A DNA stretch of 64,000 nt from Antedon mediterranea (Eukaryota; Echinodermata; Crinoidea; Comatulida; Antedonidae), in assembly GCF_964355755.1 (NCBI RefSeq), contig NC_092673.1, forward strand, positions 10,791,001 through 10,855,000, in the 5' to 3' direction. The notes under the pieces were generated by a model. That model was not told where the DNA came from. It worked only from the letters and a program-made list of their open reading frames with translations, and did not search any database. The position numbers and the translations under genes were made by a program. Positions within the stretch are counted from its first letter, which is position 1; every line of letters begins with the position of its first letter. Shown here piece after piece: positions 32,025 to 45,576 of this stretch.

Positions 32025-35000
32025 AAGTTTCATCGAAATGCACAAAATGGTCTAAAACGTCTCCAAATGCGATTTGAAGCTATTTTGAGCACTTTGATTG
32101 TTTTTTGTGAAAAGTTTCATCGAAATGCACAAAATGGTCAAAAACGTCTCCAAATACGATAATAAGCTGTTGTAGGCACATTGATGTTTTTGTGTGAAAA
32201 AGTCTCATCGAAATGCACAAAATGGTCTGAAACGTCACTAAATCAGTTTTGAAGCTATTCTAAGCACTTTGGTGTTTTTTTATGTTACCAAGTTTTTTCG
32301 AAATGCACAAAATGGTCTAAAACGTCTCTAAATGCGATTTGAAGTTATTTTGTGCACTTTGATGTTTTGTGTGAAAAGTTTTAACAAAATGCTCAAAATG
32401 GTCTAAAACGGTTTCAAATGTGATTTTAAGCACTTTGATGTTTTTGAGTAATCCAGTTTCATCGAAATGTACAAAATTGTCTAAAACCTCTCAAAATGCG
32501 ATTTGAAGCTATTTTGTGCACTTTGATGTTTTTGTGTGAAAAGTTTCATCGAAATGCACAAAATTGTCTAAAACGTCTCCAAATACGATATTAAGCTATT
32601 GTATGCACTTTGATGTTGTTGTGTGAAAAGTTTTTTCGAAATGCACAAATGGTCTAAAACGTCTCCAAATACGATAATAAGCTGTTGTATGCACATTGAT
32701 GTTTTTGTGTTAAAAGTCTCATCGAAATGCACTAAATCCGTTTTGAAGCTATTCTAAGCACTTTGGTGTTTTTTTATGTTACCAAGTTTTTTCGAAATGC
32801 ACAAAATGGTCTAGAAAGTCTCCAAATGCGATTTGAAGCTATTTTGTGCACTTTGATGTTTTGTGTAATGAAACGCACAAAATGGTCTAAAACGTCTCCA
32901 AATGTGATTTGAAGCTATTTTGTGCACTTTGTTGTTTTGTGTGAAAAGTTTCATCGAAATGCACAAAATGGTCTAAAACGTCTCCACATACGATATTAAG
33001 CTATGGAATGCACTTTGATGTTTTTGTGTGAAAAGTTTTTCCAAATACACAAAATGGTCTAAAACGTCTCCAAATGCGATTTGGAGCTCTTTTGTGCACT
33101 TTGATATTTTGTGTCAAAAGTTTTTATAGAAATGCTCGAAATGGTCTAAAACGGTTTCAAATGTGATTTTAAGCACTTTGATGTTTTTGTGTAACCAAGT
33201 TTCATCGAAATGCACAAAAAAATCTAAAACGTCTCCAAATGCGATTTAAAGCTATTTTGTGCATTTTAATGTTTTGTGTGAAAAGTTTTATCGAAATGCT
33301 CGAAATGGTCTAAAACGGTTTCAAATGTGATTTTAAGCACTTTGATATTTTTGTGTAATCAAGTTTCATCGAAATGCACAAAATGGTCTAAAACGTCTCC
33401 AAATGCGATTTAAAGCTATTTTGTGCACTTTGATGGTTTTTTGTGAAAAGTTTCATCGAAATGCACAAAATGGTCAAAAACGTCTCCAAATACGATAATA
33501 AGCTGTTGTATGCACATTGATGTTTTTGTGTGAAAAGTCTCATCGAAATGCACAAAATGGTCTAAAACTTCTCCAAATCCATTTTGAAGCTATTCTAAGC
33601 ACTTTGGTGTTTTTATGTTACCAAGTTTTTTTGAAATGCACAAAATGGTCTAAAACGTCTACAAATGCGATTTGAAGCTATTTTGTGCACTTTGATGTTT
33701 TGTGTAATGAAACGTACAAAATGGTCTAAAACATCTCCTAATGCATTTTGAAGCTATTTTGTGCACTTTGTTGTTTTGTGTGAAAAGTTTCATCGAAATG
33801 CACTAAATTGTCTAAAACGTCTCGAAATACGATATTAAACTATTGTATGCACTTTGTTGTTTTTGTGTGAAAAGTTTCATCGAAATGCTCAAAATGGTCT
33901 AAAACGTCTCCAAATGCGATTTGAAGCTATTTTGTGCACTTTGATGTTTTTGTGTGAAAAGTTTCATCGAAATGCACAAATTGGTCTAAAACGTCTCCAA
34001 ATACGATAATAAGCTATTGTATGCACTTTTTTGTTTTTGTGTGAAAAGTTTCATCGAAATGCACAAAATGGTCTAAAACGTCTCCAATTACGATTTGAAG
34101 CTATTTTGTGCACTTTGATGTTTTTGTGTGAAAAGTTTCATCGAAATGCACAAAATGGTTTAAAACGTCTGCAAATGCGATTTGAAGCTATTTTGTGCAC
34201 TTTGATGGATTTGTGTGAAAAGATTCATCGAAATGCACAAAATTGTCAAAAATGTCTCCAAATACGATAATAAGCTGTTGTATGCACATTGATGTTTTTG
34301 TGTGAAAAGTTTCATCGAAATGCACAAAATGGTATAAAACGTCTGCAAATGCGATTTGAAGCTATTTTGTGCACTTTGATGGATTTGTGTGAAAAGTTTC
34401 ATCGAAATGCACAAAATGGTCAAAAACGTCTCCAAATAGGATAATAAGCTGTTGTATGCACATTGATGTTTTTGAGTGAAAAGTTTCATCGAAATGCACA
34501 AAATTGTCTTAAACGACTCCAAAGCTATTTTGTGCACTTTAATGTTTTGTGTGAAAAGTTCAATCGAAATGCTCAAAATGGTCTAAAACGGTTTCAAATG
34601 TGATTTTAAGCAATTTGATGTTTTTGTGTAAAAAGTTTCATCGAAATGCACAAAATGATCTAAAACGTTTCCAAATGCGATTTGAAGCTGTTTTGTGCAC
34701 TTTGATGTTTTAGTGTGAAAAGTTTCATAGAAATGCACACAAGTGTCTAAAACGTCTCCAAATACGATATTAAACTATTGTATGCACTTTGTTGTTTTTG
34801 TGTGAAAAGATTAATCGAAATGCTCAAAATAGTCTAAAACGTCTCCAAATGCGATTTGAAGCTATTTTGTGCACTTTGATGTTTTTGTGTGAAAAGTTTC
34901 ATCGAAATGCAAAAAATGGTCTAAAACGTCTACAAATACGATATTAAGCTATTGTTTGCACTTTGATGTTTTTGTGTGAAAAGTTTTAACGAAATGCACA

Positions 35001-38000
35001 AAATGGTCTAAAACGGTTTCAAATGTGATTTTAAGCACTTTGATATTTTTGTGTAATCAAGTTTCATCGAAATGCACAAAATGGTCTAAAACGTCTCCAA
35101 ATGCGATTTGAAGATATTTTGTGCACTTTGATGTTTTGTGTAATAAAACGCACAAAATGGTCTAAAACGTCTCCAAATACGATAATAAGCTATTGTATGC
35201 ACATTGATGTTTTTGTGTGAAAAGCTTCATCGAAATGCAAAAAATGGTCTAAAACGTCTCCAAACGCGATTTGAAGCTATTTTGTAAACTTTAATAGTTT
35301 GTGTGAAAAGTTTTATCGAAATGCTCAAAATGGTCTAAAACGTCTCCAAATGCGATTTGAAGCTATTTTGTGCACTTTAATAGTTTGTGTGAAAAGTTTT
35401 ATCGAAATGCTCAAAATGGTCTAAAACGGTTTCAAATGTGATTTTAAGCACTTTGATTTTTTTGTGTAATCAAGTTTTTTCGAAATTCACAAAATGGTCT
35501 AAAACGTCTGCATATGCGATTTGAAGCTATTTGTGCACTTTGATGTTTTGTGTGAAAAGTTTCATCGAAATGCACAAAATGATCTAAAACGTCTCCAAAT
35601 ACGATATTAAGCTATTGTATGCACTTTGATGTTTTTGTGTGAAAAGTTTTTTCGAAATGCACAAAATGGTCTAAAACGTCTCCAAATGCGATTTGGAGCT
35701 CTTTTGTGCACTTTGATGTTTTGTGTCAAAAGTTTTATAGAAATGCTCGAAATGGTCTAAAACGGTTTCAAATGTGATTTTAAGCACTTTGATATTTTTG
35801 TGTAATCAAGTTTCATCGAAATGCACAAAATGGTCTAAAACGTCTCCAAATACGATATTAAGCTATTGTATGCACTTTGTTGTTTTTGTGTGAAAAGTTT
35901 CATCGAAATTCACAAAATGGTCTAAAACGGTTTCAAATGTGATTTTAAGCACTTTGATATTTTTGTGTAATCAAGTTTCATCGAAATGCACAAAATGGTC
36001 TAAAACGTCTCCAAATGCGATTTGAAGCTATTTTGTGCACTTTGATATTTTGTGTAATGAAACGCACAAATGGTCTAAAACGTCTCCAAATACGATAATA
36101 AGCTATTGTATGCACATTGATGTTTTTGTGTGAAAAGTTTCATCGAAATGCACAAAATGGTCTAAAACGTCTCCAAACGCGATTTGAAGCTATTTTGTGC
36201 ACTTTAATAGTTTGTGTGAAAAGTTTAATCGAAATGCTCAAAATGGTCTAAAACGGTTTCAAATGTGATTTTAAGCACTTTGATATTTTTGTGCAATCAA
36301 GTTTTTTCGAAATGGTCTAAAACGTCTCCAAATGCGATTTGAAGCTATTTCGTGCACTTTTATGTTTTGTGTAATGAAACGCACAAAATGGTCTAAAACG
36401 TCTGCAAATGCGATTTGAAGCTATTTTGTGCACTTTGATGTTTTGTGTGAAAAGTTTCATCGAAATGCACAAAATGGTCTAAAACTTCTCCAAATACGAT
36501 ATTAAGCTATTTTATGCACTTTCATTTTTTTGTGTGAAAAGTTTTTTCGAAATGCACAAAATGGTCTAAAATATCTCCAAATGCGATTTGGAGCTCTTTT
36601 GTGCACTTTGATGTTTTGTGTCAAAAGTTTTATAGAAATGCTCGAATTGGTCTAAAACGGTTTCAAAGATGATTTTAAGCACTTTGATATTTTTTTGTAA
36701 TCAAGTTTCATCGAAATGCACAAAATGGTCTAAAACGTCTCCAAATACGATATTAAGCTATTGTATGCACTTTGTTGTTTTTGTGTGAAAAGTTTCATCT
36801 AAATGCACAAAATGGTCTAAAACGGTTTCAAATGTGATTTTAAGCACTTTGATATTTTTGTGTAATCAAGTTTCATCGAAATGCACAAAATGGTCTAAAA
36901 CGTCTCCAAATGGGATTTTAAGCTATTTTGTGCACTTTGATGTTTTGTGTAATGAAAGGCACAAAATGGTCTAAAACGTCTCCAAATACGATAATAAGCT
37001 GTTGTATGCACATTGATGTTTTTGTGTGAAAAGTTTCATCGAAATGCACAAAATGGTCTAAAACGTCTCCAAATGCGATTTGAAGCTATTTTGTGCACTT
37101 TAATAGTTTGTGTGAAAAGTTTTATCGAAATGCTCAAAATGGTCTAAAACGGTTTCAAATGTGATTTTAAGCACTTTGATTTTTTTGTGTAATCAAGTTT
37201 TTTCGAAATTCACAAAATGGTCTAAAACGTCTGCATATGCGATTTGAAGCTATTTGTGCACTTTGATGTTTTGTGTGAAAAGTTTCATCGAAATGCACAA
37301 AATGATCTAAAACGTCTCCAAATACGATATTAAGCTATTGTATGCACTTTGATGTTTTTGTGTGAAAAGTTTTTTCGAAATGCACAAAATGGTCTAAAAC
37401 GTCTCCAAATGCGATTTGGAGCTCTTTTGTGCACTTTGATGTTTTGTGTCAAAATTTTTATAGAAATGCTCGAAATGGTCTAAAACGGTTTCAAATGTGA
37501 TTTTAAGCACTTTGATATTTTTGTGTAACTAAGTTTTAAATGCAAAAAAAATCTAAAACGTCTCCAAATGCGATTTAAAGCTATATTGTGCACTTTAATG
37601 TTTTGTGTGAAAAATTTTATCGAAATGCTCAAAATGGTCTAAAACGGTTTCAAATGTGATTTTAAGTACTTTGATGTTTTTGTGTAACCAAGTTTCATCG
37701 AAATGCACAAAATGGTCTAAAACGTCTCCAAATACGATTTGAAGCTAATTTGTGCACTTTGATGTTTTGTGTGAATAGTTTCATCGAAATGCACAAACTG
37801 TTCTAAAACGTCTCCAAATACGACATTAAGCTATTGTATGTACTTTGTTGTTTTTGTGTGAAAATTTCATCGAAATGCTCAAAATGGTCTAAACGTCTCC
37901 AAATACGATATTAAGCTATTATATGTATTTTGATGTTTTTTTGTGAAAAGTTTTATCGAAAAGCTCAAAAAGGTCTAAAACGGTTTCAAATGTGATTTTA

Positions 38001-38166
38001 AGCACTTTGATATTTTTGTGTAATCAAGTTTCATCGGAATGCACAAAATGGTCTAAAACGTCTCCAAATGCGATTTGAAGCTATTTTGTGCACTTTGATG
38101 GTTTTTTGTGAAAAGTTTCATCGAAATGCACAAAATGGTCTAAAACGTCTCCAACTACGATATTAA
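32025..38166 (+). repeat. ~86-bp satellite array, core, part 1
   Basis: About 72 units of the same satellite as 2007-3742, with 5 or so subtypes intermixed. Larger blocks repeat, for example ~35340-35800 against ~37063-37520 (shift ~1723 bp). Open frames of up to 138 codons arise because many units are near multiples of three and are not genes. The array is interrupted at a TTAA by the element at 38167-39790. Confidence 0.95.
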
Positions 38167-39790
38167 AGGGGGATTCTGGGTTTAAAATTGCTTTTAAATA
38201 TCGTTTATTTATTAAATAAAAAATATTATAACAATATAGACATGTCAAAATGAATAAATAATAACGAGAAATTAAAAAAATAAAATTTCATATACATTTT
38301 AGGGTAAATTCATGGAAAGTCTGTTTTTCAGCAGCTTATGGAAGCTCATTAATATTCATGAGATATTCACAAAATCACGTCATCAGTGGATTCCAAACTC
38401 GCGACGTCATGTACGTTGTGTTTGTCAACTAAATTTACATCTCTCTCCCCTGTCAAACGACGACCACCCGATGATTGTGAAATACATTTTTTGTAGATTT
38501 TCTAAGCTAGGCCTAAAGTGTAATAATAACAGTAGTAGCATATATTTATTTGACATTTAATGAAATACAAATTTAGTACAGATTACGGAGTCATAAATTA
38601 TATACTATTTTTATACCTCGAATAGTACAGATCGTATTATCGGCTTCACGTACTAGGCTAGGCCTAGCCTAAATCATTTTTTTTCATGGGCATGAGAGCC
38701 ATTCTGACTAGGGATTAAAACGCTAAAACATTGGGACCCATCATGGGCCTAGCTAGCCTACTACTAAACGATTGGCCTACTACTAAACGATTGGCCCACT
38801 ACTAAACGATTGGCCCATAAATAACAAAACTCAGTGGATTCCAAACCCATCCTATCAACCAAACTCCTAAACAATCTAAACCTAAAACATTCTACAAAAT
38901 CGGCTGTAAATATCGCTGTCCGCACGTATGGTGTCCCGATCGTCTGAGTAGGCCTAAAATAGGCCTAGTTTACTCTCCAAAAAAGCGGATACTACTGCAT
39001 CAAGCAAGTAGACCAGGTACTAGGTATAGCCGATCCGGCCCAGTTAAAAATTGAGCTAGCTAGTGTTGTAGTAGACCCTATGCGAATTGATACTACCAGG
39101 CCTTTTACTATAGGCTACACTTGTTAAAATTAGCAATACTTAAGTTTATACAAATATTCCAACTCTCTCATTCGAGCTATATTATCTATACCATTCCGGT
39201 AGGTCGAGTCGACCTTCAATCAAATACTGTACATCGTTCATGTTGTGATTATAGACGGGGTATACTTGACCTGACCAGTTTGGTATTGTATACTGTATCT
39301 GCTTATCACGTGACGATGCCAGGCATGGGCAGAGAGAGCACGTGTATCTAATCGTCGTCTAGCTCTCCTCGCTCAGCAGGAATGTATACGTTACGCTTCA
39401 TTGATTTCGAAGGCTTTCCCTAAGTCAGTGCGAAAATCGGCAAACGTAAAGTGCAAACATATCTAATTTTTCACTGTTTTGATGAATTTTCATAGAACAT
39501 TGACTTTATAAATGGGAAGACCGACTAAAATTACATCAGATAAGTATAATTTTACAAAAGTAATTGATATGGTTAATGATAACGAGTCGTCGGAAAATTG
39601 ACCATTTCACGAATTTCCTATTCTGTAACACAGTGTCATATCGCCGTAGCTGCACTTGTAATCTGGCCTCATTTCACAGCCTTCGTTCTGCTCCACTGGG
39701 CGCTTATATAAATTGAAACTTTTACCGTTCAAGAGACAAACAAATATATTTTACATTTTTTACTATTCATTTTAAACCCGGAACCCCCCT
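38167..39790. mobile_element. 1.62-kb TTAA-flanked non-autonomous DNA transposon (Kolobok or piggyBac-like)
   Basis: Begins AGGGGGATTCTGGGTTTAAA and ends with the near-perfect inverse (AGGGGGGTTCCGGGTTTAAA read from the other strand), differing at 2 of the first 20-22 bases. It is flanked by TTAA at 38163-38166 and 39791-39794, inside a satellite unit whose uninterrupted form reads GATATTAAGCTATT, so excision of the element plus one TTAA restores the unit. TTAA duplication is shared by piggyBac and Kolobok. The start TTAA+AGGGG resembles the TTAAAGGRR end of Xenopus T2/Kolobok MITEs. The interior has only short frames (76 and 82 codons) with no recognised domain. Confidence 0.85.
38748..38817 (+). 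repeat. Short direct repeats ACTACTAAACGATTGGCC
   Basis: Three consecutive ~20-bp copies of CTACTAAACGATTGGCC within the TTAA-flanked element, next to GGCCTAGCTAGCC. A small local tandem repeat with no assigned function. Confidence 0.8.
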
Positions 39791-40803
39791 TTAAGTTATT
39801 TTATGCACTTTGATGTTTTTGTGTGAAAAGTTTCATAGAAATGCACAAAATGGTCTAAAACGTCTCCAAATCCGTTTTGAAGCCATTCTAAGCACTTTGA
39901 TGGGTTTATGTTAACAAGTTTTTTCAAAATGCACAAAATGGTCTAAAACGTCTCCAAATACGATTTGAAGCTCTTTTGTGCACTTTGATGTTTTGTGTAA
40001 AAAGTTTTATAGAAATGCACAAAATGGTCTAAAACGGTTTCAAATGTGATTTTAAGCACTTTGATGTTTTTGTGTAACCAAGTTTCATCGAAATGCACAA
40101 AATGGTCTAAAACGTCTCCAAATGCGATTTGAAGCTATTTTGTGCACTTTGATGTTTTGTGTGAAATGTTTCATCGAAATGCACAAAATGTCTCCAATTG
40201 CGATTTGAAGCTATTTTGTGCACTTTGATGTTTTGTGTGAAAAGTTTCATCGAAATGCACAAAATGGTCTAAAACGTCTCCAAATCCGTTTTGAAGCTAT
40301 TCTAAGCACTTTGGTGTTTTTATGTTAACAATTTTTTTCGAAATGCTCAAAATGTTCTAATACGGTTTCAAATGTGATTTTAAGGACTTTGATGTTTTTG
40401 TGTAATCAAGTTTCATCGAAATGCACAAAATGGTCTAAAACGTCTCCAAATGCGATTTGAAGCTATTTTGTGCACTTTTATGTTTTGTGTGAAAAGTTTC
40501 ATCGAAATGCACAAAATGGTCTAAAACGTCTCCAAATACGATATTAAGCTATTGTATGCACTTTTATGTTTTTGTGTGAAAAGTTTTTTCGAAATGCACA
40601 AAATGGTCTAAAACGTCTCCAAATGCGATTTGGAGCTCATTTGTGCATTTTGATGTTTTGTGTCAAATGTTTTATAGAAATGCTCGAAATGGTCTAAAAC
40701 GGTTTCAAATGTGATTTTAAGCACTTTGATGTTTTTGTGTGAAAAGTTTCATAGAAATGCATAAAATGGTCTAAAACGTCTCCAAATCCGTTTTGAAGCT
40801 ATT
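39791..40803 (+). repeat. ~86-bp satellite array, core, part 2
   Basis: Continuation of the satellite after the TTAA-flanked insertion, about 12 units. It ends abruptly in mid-unit (TTTTGAAGCTATT) where the GA minisatellite begins. The copy-1 junction at 3742 is in a different part of the unit, so the two junctions formed independently or were resected. Confidence 0.95.
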
Positions 40804-41625
40804 AGATCAGCGAGAGAGAGATAGATCAGCGAGAGAGAGGGATAGATCAGCGAGAGAGAGATAGATCAGCGAGAGAGAGATAGATCAGCGAGTGAGAAAT
40901 AGATCAGCGAGAGAGAGAGATAGATCAGCGAGAGAGAGATAGATCAGTGAGAGAGAGATAGATCAGTGAGAGAGAGATAGATCAGCGAGAGAGAGATAGA
41001 TCAGCAAGAGAGAGAGATAGATCAGCGAGAGAGAGATAGATCAGCGAGAGAGAGATAGATCAGCGAGAGAGAGATAGATCAGCGAGAGAGAGATATATCA
41101 GCGAGAGAGAGATAGATCTGCGAGAGAGAGATAGATCAGCGAGAGAGAGATAGATCAGCGAGAGAGAGATAGATCAGCGAGCGAGAGATAGATCAGCGAG
41201 AGAGAGATAGATCAGCGAGAGAGAGAGAGAGAGAGATGAGCGAGAAAGAGATAGATCAGCGCGAGAGAGCTTTCAGAGAGAGAGAGATAGATCAGCGAGA
41301 GAGAGAGATAGATCAGCGAGAGAGAGAGATAGATCAGCGAAAGAGAGAGATAGATCAGCCAGAGAGAGAGAGAGATAGATCAGCGAGAGAGAGAGATAGA
41401 TCAGCGAGAGAGAGATAGATCAGCGAGAGAGAGATAGATCAGGGAGAGAGAGATAGATCGGCGAGAGAGAGATAGATCAGCGAGAGAGAGATTAGATCAG
41501 CGAGAGAGAGATAGATCAGCGAGAGAGATAGATCAGCGAGAGAGAGATAGATCAGCGAGAGAGAGATAGATCAGCGAGAGAGAGATAGATCAGCGAGAGA
41601 GATAGATCAGCGAGAGAGAGATAGA

Positions 41626-41662
<37 letters not shown>

Positions 41663-42037
41663 GATCAGCGAGAGAGAGATAGATCAGCGAGAGAGAGAGA
41701 TAGATCAGCGAGAGAGAGAGATAGATCAGCGAGAGAGAGAGATAGATCAGCGAGAGAGAGAGAGATAGTTCAGCGAGAGAGAGATAGATCAGCGAGAGAG
41801 AGAGATAGATCAGCGAGAGAGAGATAGATCAGCGAGAGAGAGATAGATCAGCGAGAGAGAGATAGATCAGCGAGAGAGAGAGAGAGGGAGATCAGCGGGA
41901 GAGAGATAGATCAGCGAGAGAGAGAGATAGATCAGCGAGAGAGAGATAGAGATCAGCGAGAGAGAGATAGATCAGCTAGAGAGAGATAGATCAGCGAGAG
42001 AGAGAGAGAGAGATCAGCGAGAGAGAGATAGATCAGC

Positions 42038-42071
<34 letters not shown>

Positions 42072-42675
42072 TCAGCGAGAGAGAGATAGATCAGTGAGAG
42101 AGAAAGAGATCAGCGAGAGAGAGATAGATCAGCGAGAGAGAGATAGATCAGTGAGAGAGAGATAGATCGGCGAGAGAGAGATAGATCAGCGAGAGAGAGA
42201 TTAGATCAGCGAGAGAGAGATAGATCAGCGAGAGAGAGATAGATCAGCGAGAGAGAGATAGATCAGCGAGAGAGAGATAGATCAGCGAGAGAGAGATAGA
42301 TCAGCGAGAGAGAGAGATAGATCAGCGAGAGAGAGAGATAGATCAGCGAGAGAGAGAGATAGATCAGCGAGAGAGAGAGAGATAGTTCAGCGAGAGAGAG
42401 ATAGATCAGCGAGAGAGAGAGATAGATCAGCGAGAGAGAGATAGATCAGCGAGAGAGAGATAGATCAGCGAGAGAGAGATAGATCAGCGAGAGAGAGATA
42501 GATCAGCGAGAGAGAGAGAGAGAGATCAGCGGGAGAGAGATAGATCAGCGAGAGAGAGAGATAGATCAGCGAGAGAGAGATAGAGATCAGCGAGAGAGAG
42601 ATAGATCAGCTAGAGAGAGATAGATCAGCGAGAGAGAGAGAGAGAGAGATCAGCGAGAGAGAGAGATAGATCAGC

Positions 42676-42711
<36 letters not shown>

Positions 42712-43662
42712 TCAGCGAGAGAGAGATAGATCAGTGAGAGAGAAAGAGATCAGCGAGAGAGAGATAGATCAGCGAGAGAGAGATAGATCGGCGAGAGAGA
42801 GATAGATCAGCGAGAGAGAGATAGATCAGCGAGAGAGGGATAAATCAGCGAGAGAGATAGATCAGCGAGAGAGAGAGATATATCAGCGAGAGATATATAG
42901 ATCAGCGAGAGAGAGATAGATCAGCGAGAGAGAGAGAGAGATAGATCAGTGAGAGAGAGATAGATCGGCGAGAGAGAGATAGATCAGCGAGAGAGAGATA
43001 GATCAGCGAGAGAGAGATAGATCAGCGAGAGAGAGAGATATATCAGCGAGAGAGATATAGATCTGCGAGAGAGAGATAGATCAGCGAGAGAGAAAGATAG
43101 ATCAGCGAGAGACAGAGATAGATCAGCGAGAGAGAGATAGATCAGTGAGAGAGAGAGAGAGAGAGATAGATCAGCGAGAGAGAGAGATAGTTCAGCGAGA
43201 GAGAGAGATAGATCAGCGAGTGAGAGATAGATCAGCGAGAGAGAGAGATAGATCAGCGAGAGAGAGAGATAGATCAGCGAGAGAGAGATAGATCAGCGAG
43301 AGAGAGAGAGAGATAGATAGATCAGCGAGAGAGAGTAAGATAGATCAGCGAGATAGAGATAGATAGATCAGCGAGAGAGAGATGGATCAGCCAGAGAGAG
43401 ATAGATAGATCAGCGAGAGAGAGAGATAGATAGATAGATCAGCGAGAGAGAGATAGATAGATCAGCGAGAGAGAGATAGATCAGCGAGAGAGAGATAGAT
43501 CAGCGAGAGAGAGGTAGATCAGCGATAGAGAGATAGATCAGCGAGAGAGAGATAGATCAGCGAGAGAGAGATAGATCAGCGAGAGAGAGATAGATCAGCG
43601 AAAGAGAGAGAGAGAGAGACAGAGAGACAGAGAGAGAGAGAGATCAGCGAGAGAGAGATAGA

Positions 43663-43709
<47 letters not shown>

Positions 43710-43936
43710 TCAGCAGAGAGAGATAGATCAGCTAGAGAGAAAGAGATCAGCGAGAGGGAGATAGATCAGCGAGAGAGAGATAGATCAGCGAGAGAGAGAT
43801 AGATTAGCGAGAGAGAGAGATAGATCAGCGAGAGAGAGATAGATCAGCGAGAGAAAGAGAGATACATCAGCGAGAGAGAGATAGATAAGCGAGAGAGAGA
43901 TAGATCACCGAGAGAGAGATAGATCAGCGAGAGAGA
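40804..43936 (+). repeat. GA minisatellite, right inner arm (3.1 kb)
   Basis: Array of GAGAGAGATAGATCAGC, the inverse of 25621-31034 but ~2.3 kb shorter because it lacks the large duplication found there. A smaller internal duplication of ~620-710 bp is visible (TTAGATCAGC at ~41492 and ~42201; TAGTTCAGC at ~41766 and ~42383). It ends GAGAGAGAGTAAATTTTC, mirroring the left junction. A 60-codon frame at 41236-41418 is a by-product of the repeat. Confidence 0.96.
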
Positions 43937-45576
43937 GTAAATTTTCACCATTTTTCGAAAAAAAATCTTATGGTCCCCAGTAGGAAAATTTTTCGAAAAA
44001 TGGCTAAATTTCGACCCTTTTATTTTTTGACATAACTAGTTACTATGGCTATAAAGATGATGTTAACACAATATATTTGCATAAATGGCAATATTATATC
44101 ATAATTATAGAATTTTAAAAATTGGAAATTTTGGCCCTTTTTCAAAAAAACTTCTTATAGTCCCCCAGAGGGAAATTTTCGAAAATTGGCAAAATTTTGA
44201 CCCTTTTCTTTTTTAACATAACTAGTTACGATGGCTCTATAAGATGATGTTAACACAATATATGTCCATAAATGGCAAAATTATAGCATATTTATTTAAT
44301 TTTAAAAAGTGTAAAATTTTTGCCATTTTCGACCCTTTTTTATTTTGAGATAAGTAGTTGCTATGGCTCTATAAGATGATGTCAGCACAATATATGTGCA
44401 TAAATGGCAATATTATAGCATAATTTTTGAATTTTAAGAAGTGGAAATTTTAGTCATTTTTCGAAAAAAATTCTTATGGTCCCCCCCAGGGAAATTTTCG
44501 CAAAAATGGCCAAATTTTAACCCTTTTTTTTTTTGACATAACTATTACTATGGCTCTATAAGAAGATGTTAGCACAATATATTTGCAAAATGGCAATTTT
44601 ATAGCATAATTATTGAATTTTAAAAAGTGGGAATTTTGGCCATTTTTCGACCCTTTTATTTTTTTTGACATAACTAGCTGCTATGTCTCTATACGATGAT
44701 GTTAACACAATATATTTGCATAAATGCCAATATTATAGCATAATTATTGAATTTTAAAAAGTAGAAATTTTGGCCATTTTTCTAAAAAATTCCTATGGTC
44801 CCCAGCAGGGAAATTTTCGAAAAATGGCCAAATTTTGATCCTTTTATTTTTTGACATAACTAGTTACTATAGCTCTATAAGATGATGTTAGCACAATATA
44901 ATTATTTGCATAAATGGCAATATTATAGCATAATTTTTGAATTTTAAACAATGGAAATTTTGACCATTTTTCGAGAAAAAAAATCCTATTGGCCAAATGG
45001 CCAAATTTTGACCCTTTTATTTCTTGTAACTTTCTTATAACTAGTTACGATGGCTCTATAAGAAGATGATGCTACCACAATATATTTGCATAAATGCCAA
45101 AAAAATAATAGCATAATTATTGAATTTTAAAAATTGGAAATTTTGGCAATTTTTCGAAAAAAATTCCTACAGTCCCCCGCAGGAAAATTTTCGCAAAAAT
45201 GGCCAAATTTCAAACCTTTTATTTTTTGATATAACTAGTTACTATTGCTTTTTAAGATATCTAGTTACTATGGCTCTATAAGATGATGTTAGCACAATAT
45301 ATGTGCATAAATAGCAATATTATAGCATAATTTTTGAATTTTAAAAAGTGGAAATTTTAGTCATTTTTCTAAAAAAATTCCTATGGCCAAATTTTAACCC
45401 TTTTATTTTTTGACATAACTAGTTACTATGGCTCTATAAGATGATGTTAGAACAATATATTTGGAAAAATGGCAATATTATAGCATAATTATTGAATTTT
45501 CGAATTTTAAAAAAATCTTATGGTCCCCCTCTGGGAAATTTTCAAAAAATGGCCAAAATTAGACCCTTTTATTTTA
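43937..45576 (-). repeat. X repeat, right block (about 8 units)
   Basis: The same unit as 24830-25620 in reverse orientation, with roughly twice as many copies and several truncated or fused units (for example near 45000 and 45250). It joins the tRNA-like array at TTTTATTTTAATAGTC, matching the left junction. Short frames here carry no known domain. Confidence 0.92.

Noticed and set aside
34160-34576. 138-codon open frame on the minus strand
   Set aside because: It lies wholly in the 86-bp satellite and its translation repeats with the satellite period. Near-multiple-of-three units give chance frames.
38312-39351. Two short frames (82 and 76 codons) in the TTAA-flanked element
   Set aside because: No transposase motifs, too short, and different in frame; treated as chance.
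41236-41418. 60-codon frame with repeating charged residues
   Set aside because: A direct product of the GA minisatellite unit, not a protein gene.
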